Position numbers and translations under genes: made by a program. A stretch of DNA of 7,333 nt from Methanomicrobiales archaeon (GTDB lineage Archaea > Halobacteriota > Methanomicrobia > Methanomicrobiales > Methanoculleaceae). Where the stretch lies: assembly GCA_012511245.1 (NCBI GenBank), contig JAAZGM010000146.1, forward strand, positions 1 through 7,333, given 5' to 3'. Below, piece after piece: positions 1-6,198 of the stretch. Below the pieces are notes generated by a model that worked only from the letters and a program-made list of their open reading frames with translations, was not told where the DNA came from and ran no database searches. The first letter of the stretch is position 1, and every line of letters starts with the position of its first letter.

Positions 1-82
1 CCCTGGAGGAAATATACCCGGGGAGGCTATCGGAACACACCCCCTGGAGGAAATATATCTAGAGAAGATATCGGAATAAAAC
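1..82. repeat. Two tandem copies of a 41-bp direct repeat
   Basis: Bases 1-41 and 42-82 align without gaps at 32 of 41 positions, and the first 16 bases (CCCTGGAGGAAATATA) are identical. The core TATCGG recurs at 28-33 and 69-74, and once more at 95-100 in a degenerate context, so a decayed third copy may follow. Copy 1 starts at the first base of the window, so the array may extend to the left. Each copy contains a purine-rich block running into ATATA, which resembles an archaeal BRE plus TATA box, but no gene starts at a suitable distance on the + strand. The spacing and unit structure do not fit a CRISPR array. Function unknown. Confidence 0.75.
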
Positions 83-160
83 ATCAGAAAAGCGTATCGG
101 GAGAAGTGGGAGGAAGATCAGGTCGAACAATTATCTTCTTCTCCCCGGATCTATTCAACT

Positions 161-454
161 GCTCTCCTCCTCTTTCTGTCCTCACACTCTTCTTTTTCCC
201 TCTCCCCCCTTCTTTCTGTCCTCTCCCTCTTCTTTTTCCCTCTCTACCCTTCTTCCTGTCCTCTTCCCCTCTTTCTTTCTTTTCCCTCCTCTTTCTGTCC
301 TCTCCCTCCTCTTTCTGTCCTCTCCCTCCTCTTTTCTCCCTCTCCACCTTCTTTCTATCCTTTTCCTCCTCTCTTTTCTTATTTCCCCCTCTTTTTCTGT
401 TCTTTTCCCCTCCACTTTTCATTCTTTCCCCTCCTCCATTTTCCTCCCTCCCCT
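161..454. repeat. Polypyrimidine/polypurine low-complexity tract with 20/40-bp periodicity
   Basis: On the + strand only 16 of the 290 bases from 161 to 450 are purines. Unbroken pyrimidine runs include 187-217, 219-245, 259-296 and 318-345. The few purines are in register: CTGTCC occurs at 176, 216, 256, 295 and 315, then CTATCC at 355 and CTGTTC at 397, giving spacings of 40, 40, 39, 20, 40 and 42. This indicates growth by slippage or unequal exchange of a unit of about 20 bp, often as a 40-bp dimer. Both strands stay open for long stretches simply because stop codons cannot form in such sequence, so the apparent Lys/Glu/Arg/Gly-rich and Ser/Pro/Phe/Leu-rich frames here are not genes. Several T5 runs (193-197, 233-237, 392-396) could stop rightward transcription arriving from beyond the left edge. 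Homopurine-homopyrimidine DNA can also form triplex structures. Confidence 0.85.
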
Positions 455-562
455 GTATGCCCTCCGATTCTCCATGCGAAACAAAGGGGTCAGGGATCGA
501 TCTCCTTCAGGCGGGGGATAGAATGAAGTAAAATACGTGGTACAGGGGTACTGGAAGATCAC
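455..562. other. Gene-free spacer before moaB
   Basis: Together with the two repeat regions this completes a 562-base stretch with no supportable gene. Composition returns to normal after about base 455. The stretch contains the moaB promoter candidate (529-536) and a short inverted repeat, GTAC-N4-GTAC, at 540-551 between that TATA-like box and the start codon. I see no tRNA-like or riboswitch-like structure. Confidence 0.6.
529..536 (+). promoter_or_regulatory. Possible TATA box of moaB
   Basis: TAAAATAC, preceded by the purine-rich GAATGAAG, resembles an archaeal TATA box with a BRE. Its centre is about 31 bases upstream of the moaB ATG at 563. Initiation about 25 bases downstream would therefore leave a leader of only a few bases. 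A weak GGAAG at 553-557 is the only ribosome-binding candidate, which also fits a near-leaderless mRNA. The call rests on sequence resemblance and position alone. Confidence 0.4.
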
Positions 563-1060
563 ATGGACAGCAGCCATCTTAAACCGCTTACTGTAACCGG
601 TGCCGTCATCACCGTCTCTTCGACCCGGAAACCTGAGACCGACGCCAGCGGGAAGGCGCTCATCGACCTCCTCTCGGCCGTGGATATCGAAGTGACCCAT
701 TACTCCATCGTCCCTGACGACCGGGAGCGGATCCGCTCTGAAGTCCTCATGGCGATTTCGCGTGCAAACTGCGTCATCGTCACCGGGGGCACCGGGCTCA
801 CGCCGGACGACGTGACAATCGAGGCCGTCGCACCGCTCCTTGAGAAGACGATAGAAGGGTTCGGGGAACTCTTCCGCCTCAAGAGTTACGAAGAGATCGG
901 GACGGCCACGATCCTCTCGCGGGCGCTTGCCGGGGTTATCGGCGGCCGAACAGTCTTCTGCATCCCGGGTTCGACGAAAGCGGTCACCCTCGCCGCAAGA
1001 GAGATCATCATCCCTGAGATCCGGCATATCCTGACTCACGCCGGGGCGGGCAAGCGGTAA
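563..1060 (+). CDS. moaB: MoaB/Mog-family molybdopterin adenylyltransferase
   Basis: A 165-residue protein of the MoaB/MogA family. The family activates molybdopterin by adenylation (MPT-AMP) so that molybdate, or tungstate in many archaea, can be inserted; it acts in the cytoplasm. Visible signatures are the N-terminal strand followed by SSTRKPETDASG (residues 19-30), the substrate-binding VTGGTGLTPDDVT (73-85) with conserved acidic residues D82-D83 and E87, GFGELFRLKSYEEIG (99-113), SRALAGVIGG (119-128), and FCIPGS (132-137) near the C-terminus. The length is normal for stand-alone MoaB. The ATG at 563 is the only in-frame start placed correctly before the conserved domain. The gene stands alone on the + strand and converges on cgi121. 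No other cofactor genes are in view. Molybdo/tungsto-enzymes of methanogenesis would be the consumers (inference). MogA-like naming is the main alternative. Confidence 0.92.
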   Translation: MDSSHLKPLTVTGAVITVSSTRKPETDASGKALIDLLSAVDIEVTHYSIVPDDRERIRSEVLMAISRANCVIVTGGTGLTPDDVTIEAVAPLLEKTIEGFGELFRLKSYEEIGTATILSRALAGVIGGRTVFCIPGSTKAVTLAAREIIIPEIRHILTHAGAGKR

Positions 1061-1099
1061 CAGATCAACACATCCGACCAACCCACAAGACCGACGAAC

Positions 1100-1114
1100 C
1101 GGCGGGTATCGCCG
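1100..1114. terminator. Weak hairpin in the moaB/cgi121 convergent gap
   Basis: CGGCG (1100-1104), loop GGTAT and CGCCG (1110-1114) can form a 5-bp GC stem between the convergent stops at 1060 and 1161. No T-run follows on the + strand. On the - strand the nearest run is four Ts, opposite the As at 1123-1126. Archaeal termination depends mainly on U-tracts, so this is only a weak candidate. The gap also holds a G7 run at 1141-1147. Confidence 0.18.
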
Positions 1115-1160
1115 TCTCATGCAAAACTGCGGAGGTTGTTGGGGGGGATGGGATGCAGGA

Positions 1161-1682
1161 TCAGCGGTAGACGTCGAGGAGTGCCACCCGCTCGATGACC
1201 AGTTCGCGGAACCGCCCCTCGCCGACAACTGCGATCTCTTCAGGGGTGATCGAGAAGAGATCCGCAAGGTGTGCCCGCTTCGCGGGATCGATCTCCTCCC
1301 ATCCCGGTTCATCGGAGACGATCCTCACCAGATCGGCAAGGCGTTCCCGCACACCGGGTGCCGGTGGGCAGACGGCGATGTACGACCGGTTCTGGCCGGG
1401 ATGGATCCCGAACGACGAAGCCACCTGACACTGCCGGGTTCCTGCGGCGTAGAGGAGCGCCTCCATCTCAAACGAGTTCGCGATCGGATCCCCGCCTGCC
1501 CAGGACCGCCGGGCATGCCGGAGCGCCGCCTCGACGTGATCCCGCCCGGCCAGGCGGTCGGCGTCGAAGAGGATGATGTGAGTCTCGAACTCGTCGGCGA
1601 TCGCCCGGATCTCCCGGAGGAATGCGGCGTTGTCATCGATCGTGAAACGCGCCCGGTATAGCTCGCATGGTATATCTGCCAT
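1161..1682 (-). CDS. cgi121: KEOPS complex subunit Cgi121
   Basis: A 173-residue protein recognisable as the archaeal Cgi121 subunit of KEOPS, the complex (Kae1, Bud32, Cgi121, Pcc1) that makes N6-threonylcarbamoyladenosine at position 37 of ANN-decoding tRNAs. Cgi121 binds Bud32 and helps recruit tRNA. The family core is clear: an alpha/beta N-terminal half with a VEAALRHARRSWAGG helix (residues 50-64), then NSFEMEALLYAAGTRQ (69-84), where the Glu/Leu/Arg-Gln pattern is diagnostic, and a SSFGIHPGQNRSYIAVC segment (89-105). The C-terminal part is less conserved. The ATG at 1682 lies 6 bases after the hel308 stop, and its GGTGA ribosome binding site overlaps that stop, so translation is probably coupled. 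No other KEOPS gene is in the window. The call rests on family pattern recognition. Confidence 0.85.
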   Translation of the reverse strand: MADIPCELYRARFTIDDNAAFLREIRAIADEFETHIILFDADRLAGRDHVEAALRHARRSWAGGDPIANSFEMEALLYAAGTRQCQVASSFGIHPGQNRSYIAVCPPAPGVRERLADLVRIVSDEPGWEEIDPAKRAHLADLFSITPEEIAVVGEGRFRELVIERVALLDVYR

Positions 1683-1688
1683 ATTCTT

Positions 1689-1693
1689 TCACC
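1689..1693 (-). promoter_or_regulatory. Ribosome binding site of cgi121 overlapping the hel308 stop
   Basis: On the - strand GGTGA occupies 1693-1689, and its TGA is the hel308 stop codon. Six bases (AAGAAT) separate it from the cgi121 ATG. GGTGA matches the archaeal anti-Shine-Dalgarno core, which fixes the cgi121 start and implies termination-reinitiation coupling. Confidence 0.65.
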
Positions 1694-3827
1694 CGAACCG
1701 GGAGAGGGTCGACTGCTCCTCGCCACTCTCCCCGATCTCCTCCCGCACTCCCTCGAGTTGCTCGAAGATCTGTGCGGCGATCCCCTGCCCGAGGATCTTT
1801 CCAACCTTCCCGGGTCCGGCTTCCCGGAGCGCCTCGATCGAGTCGATGCCGTTGTTGAAGAGCCGGCGTGCCCTGACCCGGCCGATACCGCGGAGTTTGA
1901 TGAGCGGCAGGAGCTCCTTCTTGATACCGTGCTTCGTCCGGAGTTCCATCTCCTCGATGGGGGTCTTGAGGTGCGGGGCAAAGAGGCCGGCGAGGTGGCG
2001 GGACGCGTGAACCAGCCAGGCCACGCTCTCCACCATCCCGTAGACATCGCCCGGCCCGACACCGTAGCGCTCGCAGATCACATCCTCGCCCACCTCGTCC
2101 GCCCAGTCGGCGAGGAGGAGTGCGGTCTTGAGGCTCCGGTCGAACTCCTCGCCCGCGTCCCAGGGGATCTCCATCCAGAGTTCGTCCCGGTGGTCGGCGA
2201 GGAACCGGTCGAGGGCATACATGTCGTTTCTGCGGACAAAGAGCGTCGGCATATCCGGCGTCGTGCAGAGGAGGTGGAGGAACCCGATATCGGTATACTC
2301 TTTCTGACCGGTCATCGCGTTCACGATCACCTCGGCGCTCCGGGGGTCGATGTAGAGCCGGGAGACGAGCGATCCGTACTCCGTGGCCTCGAGCCACTCC
2401 CCCACCTCGGTGATCATCTCCGCTTCGCGCAGGAACTCAAGCACCCGCTCGACAGCCCGTTTGAGCGCGCGCGGGCTCTCGCCCTGGTAGGCGTAGAACG
2501 TCCCGTCCATGAACCCGGTCACCTCCCCCCTCTCGCGGGCAAACCCGGTCGCGATGAGCGAGAGGATGTGGGTGCAGAGGACCGCTTCGTCCGCGCACCG
2601 GCTCCGGAGATCCTCCGCCGCCGCCTCGATGTAGTACTCGAAGAGTTCGTCGACCATCTCCTCGGACTTCGCGATCAGGACGGCCTCGCCGTAGGGGTCG
2701 AGGTGCGGCCGCCCGGCCCTGCCCGCCATCTGCCGGTACTCCCGGACCGGGATCGGCATCATCCCCTCCCCGGCGCTGAACCGGAGGTAGTCGCGGACGA
2801 TCACCCGTCGGGCGGGAAGATTCAGGCCGGCCGCAAGGGTCGGGGTGGAGGATATGACCTTGATCTGTCCTTCCCGAAACCCCGCCTCAACGATCCCGCG
2901 CTCCTCCCGCGAGAGCCCCGCGTGATGGAACGCCGCTCCCTGTGCGACGCAGGCGGCGAGGATCCTCCCCATATCGGTCGATGCGTTCGAGCGTATCTTA
3001 TCGGCGTAGCCGGCGAGGATCGGGTTTGCGAGTTTCAGCCCGGATGCCGCGCGCTTCGCGAACGCTTCGGCGTTCTTGCGGGAACTGACGAAGACCAGGC
3101 ACTGGCCACCCTCCGCGACCGTGTCGAGGACGAGATCGAGATCCTCGTACTTGCTCTTGCGCTCAACCTGACGGACATCGTCGGCAAACTGGATGCTGTC
3201 CTCGAAGAAGACTCCCTCCCGGAGGTCGACCGGCCGCCAGTCGCTCTCGACGAGTTCGGCGTCGAGCCACCCGGCGAGGTCGGCGGGGTTCCCGATGGTC
3301 GCCGAGAGGGCGATGATCTGCATACCCGGGTTCTTGTGCCGGAGCTTTGCGATCACCATCTCAAGCGTCGCCCCCCTCGACGGATCGTCGATAAGGTGCG
3401 CCTCGTCGAGGACGAGCAGGCTGATCTCCGAAAGCCACGGCGTCCGGTTCCGGAGGAGCGAGTCGACCTTCTCGCTCGTCGCGACGATGATATCGTTTCT
3501 CCCGAGATAGTCGTCCCTCCGATCGAGGTCGCCGGTGGCGATCCCGACCCGGAGACCCTTCCCCGAGAACTCCTCGAACTTCTCGCTCGCGAGCGCCCGC
3601 AGGGGAACGATGTAGAGGCACTTCCCGCCCCTCGCCACCTGGTGGTGCATCGCCATCTCGGCGACCAGGGTCTTGCCGCTCGCCGTCGGTATGGCGATGA
3701 GGAGGTTCTTCCCCGAAAAAAGCCCTGCTTCGACACATGCCGCCTGCGGCGGATAGAGTTCCATGATCCCGCCATCATTGTAACAGCGGGCGAGATCCGG
3801 CGGGATGGGGAGGTCGGCTATCTCCAT
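1689..3827 (-). CDS. hel308: ATP-dependent DNA helicase Hel308 (Hjm)
   Basis: A 712-residue superfamily 2 (Ski2-like) 3'-5' DNA helicase that acts at stalled forks, unwinding lagging strands and branched DNA. Motifs in order: Q-motif LYPPQ (24-28), Walker A IPTASGKT (46-53), Ia VPLRALASEK (74-83), IVATSEKVDSLLR (114-126), Walker B DEAH (141-144), III SATIGN (175-180), IV LVFVSSRKNAE (244-254), HHAGL (301-305), V STPTLAAGLNLPARR (327-341) and VI QMAGRAGRP (366-374). A winged-helix and helical ratchet region follows (about 400-630). After it comes the C-terminal helix-hairpin-helix domain with LRGIGRVRARRLF (645-657), which grips and regulates ssDNA translocation. The last residues, QSTLSRFG (705-712), look like a PCNA-interacting box. 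The start agrees with the family N-terminus (M-x-I-x-DLPIP); an AGGGGT at 3837-3832 is a weak ribosome site. Length is typical and no key residue is missing. Confidence 0.95.
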   Translation of the reverse strand: MEIADLPIPPDLARCYNDGGIMELYPPQAACVEAGLFSGKNLLIAIPTASGKTLVAEMAMHHQVARGGKCLYIVPLRALASEKFEEFSGKGLRVGIATGDLDRRDDYLGRNDIIVATSEKVDSLLRNRTPWLSEISLLVLDEAHLIDDPSRGATLEMVIAKLRHKNPGMQIIALSATIGNPADLAGWLDAELVESDWRPVDLREGVFFEDSIQFADDVRQVERKSKYEDLDLVLDTVAEGGQCLVFVSSRKNAEAFAKRAASGLKLANPILAGYADKIRSNASTDMGRILAACVAQGAAFHHAGLSREERGIVEAGFREGQIKVISSTPTLAAGLNLPARRVIVRDYLRFSAGEGMMPIPVREYRQMAGRAGRPHLDPYGEAVLIAKSEEMVDELFEYYIEAAAEDLRSRCADEAVLCTHILSLIATGFARERGEVTGFMDGTFYAYQGESPRALKRAVERVLEFLREAEMITEVGEWLEATEYGSLVSRLYIDPRSAEVIVNAMTGQKEYTDIGFLHLLCTTPDMPTLFVRRNDMYALDRFLADHRDELWMEIPWDAGEEFDRSLKTALLLADWADEVGEDVICERYGVGPGDVYGMVESVAWLVHASRHLAGLFAPHLKTPIEEMELRTKHGIKKELLPLIKLRGIGRVRARRLFNNGIDSIEALREAGPGKVGKILGQGIAAQIFEQLEGVREEIGESGEEQSTLSRFG

Positions 3828-3854
3828 ATATACCCCTTCATTTCCACTGCAAAC

Positions 3855-3863
3855 TCTATATCA
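3855..3863 (-). promoter_or_regulatory. Possible TATA box for hel308-cgi121
   Basis: The 75-base gap between the KH gene stop and hel308 is the widest in the tyrS-to-cgi121 series. On the - strand it contains GATATAGAG (3863-3855), centred about 32 bases before the hel308 ATG. Initiation about 25 bases downstream would give a very short leader. A separate hel308-cgi121 transcript is plausible, but readthrough from the KH gene cannot be excluded. No T-run terminator is evident in the gap. Confidence 0.3.
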
Positions 3864-3902
3864 TCATGACGGTATGGGCAGGATCGTTCCAGCCCCGTTG
3901 CA

Positions 3903-4445
3903 TCACGAGTAATACTCCAGCATCGCCTGTTTGGCTTCTTTCTTCCTCCGATCGAGGAATGAATAGACGTTCTCGTGGGGCACACCCTGGATCAGCATCT
4001 CCACCGCCTTTCTCGCGGTATCGTTCTGTTCGGGAAGGCCGATGATCGCGACGGTCTTTCCATGGACCGAGATCTCGGTGTTCGTCATATCCTCGATCTG
4101 GGCGCGGGAGGTCCCCGCCTTCCCGATGATCCGGCCGCGGAGCCGTTCGAGGTTCCGGGCCGTGTCGGCGAGATCGGCGAGGTTGATGATTTCGAGCATC
4201 ATATCCTCGTCATCAAGCAGTCGGAACGCACGTTCCGGTGAGAATCCCCGGTTGATTGCCTGGACGACGCTCGTTGCCGTCATCACGGCGATGGGGTCCT
4301 CCCCCTCGATCGCCACCGTTCCCTCCTCGCTGTCGATGTGGAGGGTTATCCCGGTCTTCTCTTCGATCTCGCGCTTCGTGGACCCGCTCTTGCCGATGAG
4401 CACGCCGAGTCTTATGGATGAAACTTTTAGCTCCTGTCTGGTCAT
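3903..4445 (-). CDS. Dim2/Pno1-type KH-domain protein (pre-rRNA processing)
   Basis: A 180-residue protein with two KH RNA-binding domains, matching the archaeal homologues of eukaryotic Dim2/Pno1 and Krr1. KH1 has the GxxG loop GKSG (18-21) within IRLGVLIGKSGSTK. KH2 has GKAG (108-111) within LRGRIIGKAGTSR. The stretch RGFSPERAFRLL (66-77) between them is a family hallmark, as is the C-terminal VPHENVYSFLDRRKKEAK (155-172). In eukaryotes Pno1 binds the 3' end of pre-18S rRNA and partners Nob1; an archaeal homologue is reported to bind the 3' end of 16S rRNA, including the anti-Shine-Dalgarno region, and aIF2 alpha. The gene lies 21 bases after rio1, with AGGAG four bases before its ATG. The rio1-KH pairing is common in archaea and supports a role in small-subunit maturation. 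Confidence 0.9.
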   Translation of the reverse strand: MTRQELKVSSIRLGVLIGKSGSTKREIEEKTGITLHIDSEEGTVAIEGEDPIAVMTATSVVQAINRGFSPERAFRLLDDEDMMLEIINLADLADTARNLERLRGRIIGKAGTSRAQIEDMTNTEISVHGKTVAIIGLPEQNDTARKAVEMLIQGVPHENVYSFLDRRKKEAKQAMLEYYS

Positions 4446-4449
4446 GATT

Positions 4450-4454
4450 CTCCT
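4450..4454 (-). promoter_or_regulatory. Ribosome binding site of the KH-domain gene
   Basis: AGGAG (4454-4450 on the - strand) lies four bases upstream of the ATG at 4445, inside the 21-base gap after the rio1 TAG stop. It supports the chosen start. Confidence 0.6.
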
Positions 4455-4466
4455 GTCTCCCGGTGG

Positions 4467-5243
4467 CTATCTCCCGGTCTCCTTACTGCCGGCGATCGCG
4501 CCGACGATCTCCCGCTCGTCCTGCACGTCGCAGTAACGGGAGAAATATCTGTTGATGTTCTTGATATCCCGGAGCAGGAATGCGCCTGCCCTCGGGTGAT
4601 CCAGGGTGACCGCCTGCCCCATATCGATCAGGTATGGTTTCTCATGGTAGAGGATATTGTATTCGGAGAGATCGGCATGGACAAGGCGGGCCTCCTGGTA
4701 GAGCAGCCTGACGTAGCCGAGGATCTGCTGGTACACGGCACCGTAATCCGCAACCTCGGCGTTCCGGAGCTGTGGATATGCCCTCTCCTCCTCCCCGAGG
4801 AACTCCATTAAGAGGATGTTTCGGTCGAACGCGAGGGGTTCGGGAACCGGGATCCCTGTGTCATATGCCCGGGAGAGGTTGCTGAACTCCTTCTTCGTCC
4901 AGGCAAAGACGATGCCCTTCCTGGATCCCCGGACGCTCGAGAACCGTCGGTCTCCCGCGAGATAATCGGTCATCGCCTTGAAGTTCGCCGTCTGGATGCG
5001 GTAGATCTTGATCGCGATCCCTCTTCCGTCCCGCTCCCCGTAGAAGACATTCGCCTCCTTCCCGGTGCTGATCGGGCCGCCGATGACGGATATCAACTTC
5101 CTGTGGACGAGTTTGTAGAGGGCGATCAGCGTGACCTCATCAAAGACATCGGAGCGTACCTTCACGGTATCGGCATCCTTTATCCGGACGCCCATCGCCT
5201 CGATCTCGCGGTCGAACCGATCGTACTCTTCATCGCGGCCCAC
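4467..5243 (-). CDS. rio1: RIO1-type serine/threonine protein kinase/ATPase
   Basis: A 258-residue atypical kinase of the RIO1 family, which drives late steps of small ribosomal subunit maturation and in eukaryotes releases assembly factors such as Dim2/Pno1. The RIO1-type nucleotide loop STGKEANVF (59-67) is followed by the ATP-binding lysine K79 in AIKIYRI, then FAWTKKEFSNLSRA (113-126), hinge MEFLG (146-150), catalytic loop HADLSEYN (189-196; catalytic D191, metal-binding N196) and metal-binding D207 in LIDMGQA, the residue that carries the phospho-aspartate in characterised RIO kinases. DIKNINRYF (226-234) closes the C-lobe. The start is GTG, supported by a strong AGGTGATC five bases upstream that overlaps the tyrS stop. 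Length is normal for archaeal RIO1. The product of the next gene is the archaeal counterpart of a factor handled by eukaryotic RIO1. Confidence 0.95.
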   Translation of the reverse strand: MGRDEEYDRFDREIEAMGVRIKDADTVKVRSDVFDEVTLIALYKLVHRKLISVIGGPISTGKEANVFYGERDGRGIAIKIYRIQTANFKAMTDYLAGDRRFSSVRGSRKGIVFAWTKKEFSNLSRAYDTGIPVPEPLAFDRNILLMEFLGEEERAYPQLRNAEVADYGAVYQQILGYVRLLYQEARLVHADLSEYNILYHEKPYLIDMGQAVTLDHPRAGAFLLRDIKNINRYFSRYCDVQDEREIVGAIAGSKETGR

Positions 5244-5248
5244 GGTCA

Positions 5249-5256
5249 GATCACCT
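5249..5256 (-). promoter_or_regulatory. Strong ribosome binding site of rio1 overlapping the tyrS stop
   Basis: AGGTGATC (5256-5249 on the - strand) is fully complementary to the usual archaeal 16S 3' end (GATCACCT). It contains the tyrS TGA stop (5253-5251) and ends five bases before the GTG at 5243. This decides the non-ATG start of rio1 and indicates translational coupling to tyrS. Confidence 0.8.
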
Positions 5257-6198
5257 GCTGCAGACGTAGTCGTGGATGGGGGCGAGGATATCGCTGAGGT
5301 GGGCGGCCGCTGCCGTCTTCAGGTCGAGCGGATGGATCTCGCCTGCGGCGTAGGCGCGTTCGAGATCCTCGTATGCGGCAAACTCCCGATCGCCGCCGAA
5401 CTTCGCGGGCCGGCGGATGACGACCGTCCCGGCCCGGGGGAAGACGTGGTAGCGCAGGATCTCAAGCACCGGGTTGTTCTCGACCTCGGGCGGGCAGAAC
5501 GCTTTCTTCATCTTCCGCTGAATCTCTTCTTCGGAGTCGGCGACCGATATGACGTTACCCGCCGATGACGACATCTTCTTCCCGTCAAGGCCGTTGATGA
5601 TCGGCGTGTGGATGCAGACCGGCGCCGGATACCCGATCGAGGGGAGGTGCTCACGCGCAAGCATGTGAATCTTGCGCTGGTCGATCCCGCCGACGGCGGC
5701 GTCCACCTCAAGCGTCGCGATATCGACCATCTGCATGATAGGGTAGACCATCTGCGAGACGGTCGGGTTGTCCATCTGCCGCCCGACCTCGTCCATGCTC
5801 CTCTTCGCCCGGTTGAGGGTGATCGCCTGGGAGAGCTCGAGGACGGCAAGTTCGTACTCCGGCGTGAGCTGGACGTCCGAGCCGAGGACGTATTTTGCCC
5901 CGCGAAGGCCGAGTTTCTCGAAACAGAGGCGGTTGTAGTCGGCGATCTCCCTGATCTCCTCCATCGTTCCCTTGCGGTTCAGGAATGCGTGAAGATCGGC
6001 GATGAGCACGACCACCTCGAACCCCGCCTGCTCGAGGTCCATCAACTTGTTCACCGTCACCATGTGGCCGAGGTGGATCTCCCCGCTCGGCTCGTAGCCG
6101 GTGTAGACCCGCCTGACCGGACGGTCGATGAGCGCACGCAATTCCTCGTCGGTGACGACTTCCACGGTATTCCGGGTCGCCAGTTCATACGGATCCAT
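5251..6198 (-). CDS. tyrS: Tyrosyl-tRNA synthetase (archaeal type)
   Basis: A class Ic aminoacyl-tRNA synthetase that charges tRNA-Tyr, 315 residues from the chosen ATG. Numbered from there: tyrosine-pocket Y32 in VYTGYEPSG, the HIGH-type HLGH (42-45), VYPIMQMVD (151-159; Y152 and D159 in the Tyr-binding site) and KMSSS (208-212). D292 in HPLDLK corresponds to Asp286 of the Methanocaldococcus jannaschii enzyme, which reads anticodon base G34. No extra anticodon domain is present, as usual in archaea. The frame stays open to an upstream ATG at 6252 (333 residues). I prefer 6198 because MDPYELATRNTVEV aligns with the N-terminus of the M. jannaschii protein and the 18 extra residues look unlike the family. 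No Shine-Dalgarno sequence precedes 6198, so the start is less certain than the identity. The gene follows gap and is coupled to rio1. Confidence 0.93.
   Translation of the reverse strand: MDPYELATRNTVEVVTDEELRALIDRPVRRVYTGYEPSGEIHLGHMVTVNKLMDLEQAGFEVVVLIADLHAFLNRKGTMEEIREIADYNRLCFEKLGLRGAKYVLGSDVQLTPEYELAVLELSQAITLNRAKRSMDEVGRQMDNPTVSQMVYPIMQMVDIATLEVDAAVGGIDQRKIHMLAREHLPSIGYPAPVCIHTPIINGLDGKKMSSSAGNVISVADSEEEIQRKMKKAFCPPEVENNPVLEILRYHVFPRAGTVVIRRPAKFGGDREFAAYEDLERAYAAGEIHPLDLKTAAAAHLSDILAPIHDYVCSR

Noticed and set aside
1..82. A CRISPR array at the left edge
   Set aside because: The copies are directly adjacent 41-bp units with no variable spacers, they differ at nine positions, and no cas gene is in view.
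84..422. A - strand open frame of 112 residues rich in Lys, Glu, Arg and Gly
   Set aside because: It is the purine strand of the repeat tract. Stop codons need T, so the frame is open by composition. It has no domain and no complex sequence.
106..531. A + strand open frame of 141 residues rich in Ser, Pro, Leu and Phe with apparent hydrophobic stretches
   Set aside because: It is the pyrimidine strand of the same repeat. Stop codons need purines, so openness carries no information, and the hydrophobicity follows from TTC/CTC/CTT codons.
419..1312. A 297-residue - strand open frame opposite moaB
   Set aside because: It runs through the repeat tract, opposite the conserved moaB frame, and past the cgi121 stop, with no recognisable domain.
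1325..2397. Ser/Arg/Gly-rich frames on the - strand within hel308 and cgi121
   Set aside because: They are frame-shifted readings of the two conserved genes with low-complexity composition.
1758..3869. A 703-residue + strand open frame antisense to hel308
   Set aside because: Hel308 on the - strand has every helicase motif. The antisense frame is rich in Asp, Glu, Arg and Pro with no family resemblance, the usual shadow of GC-rich third codon positions.
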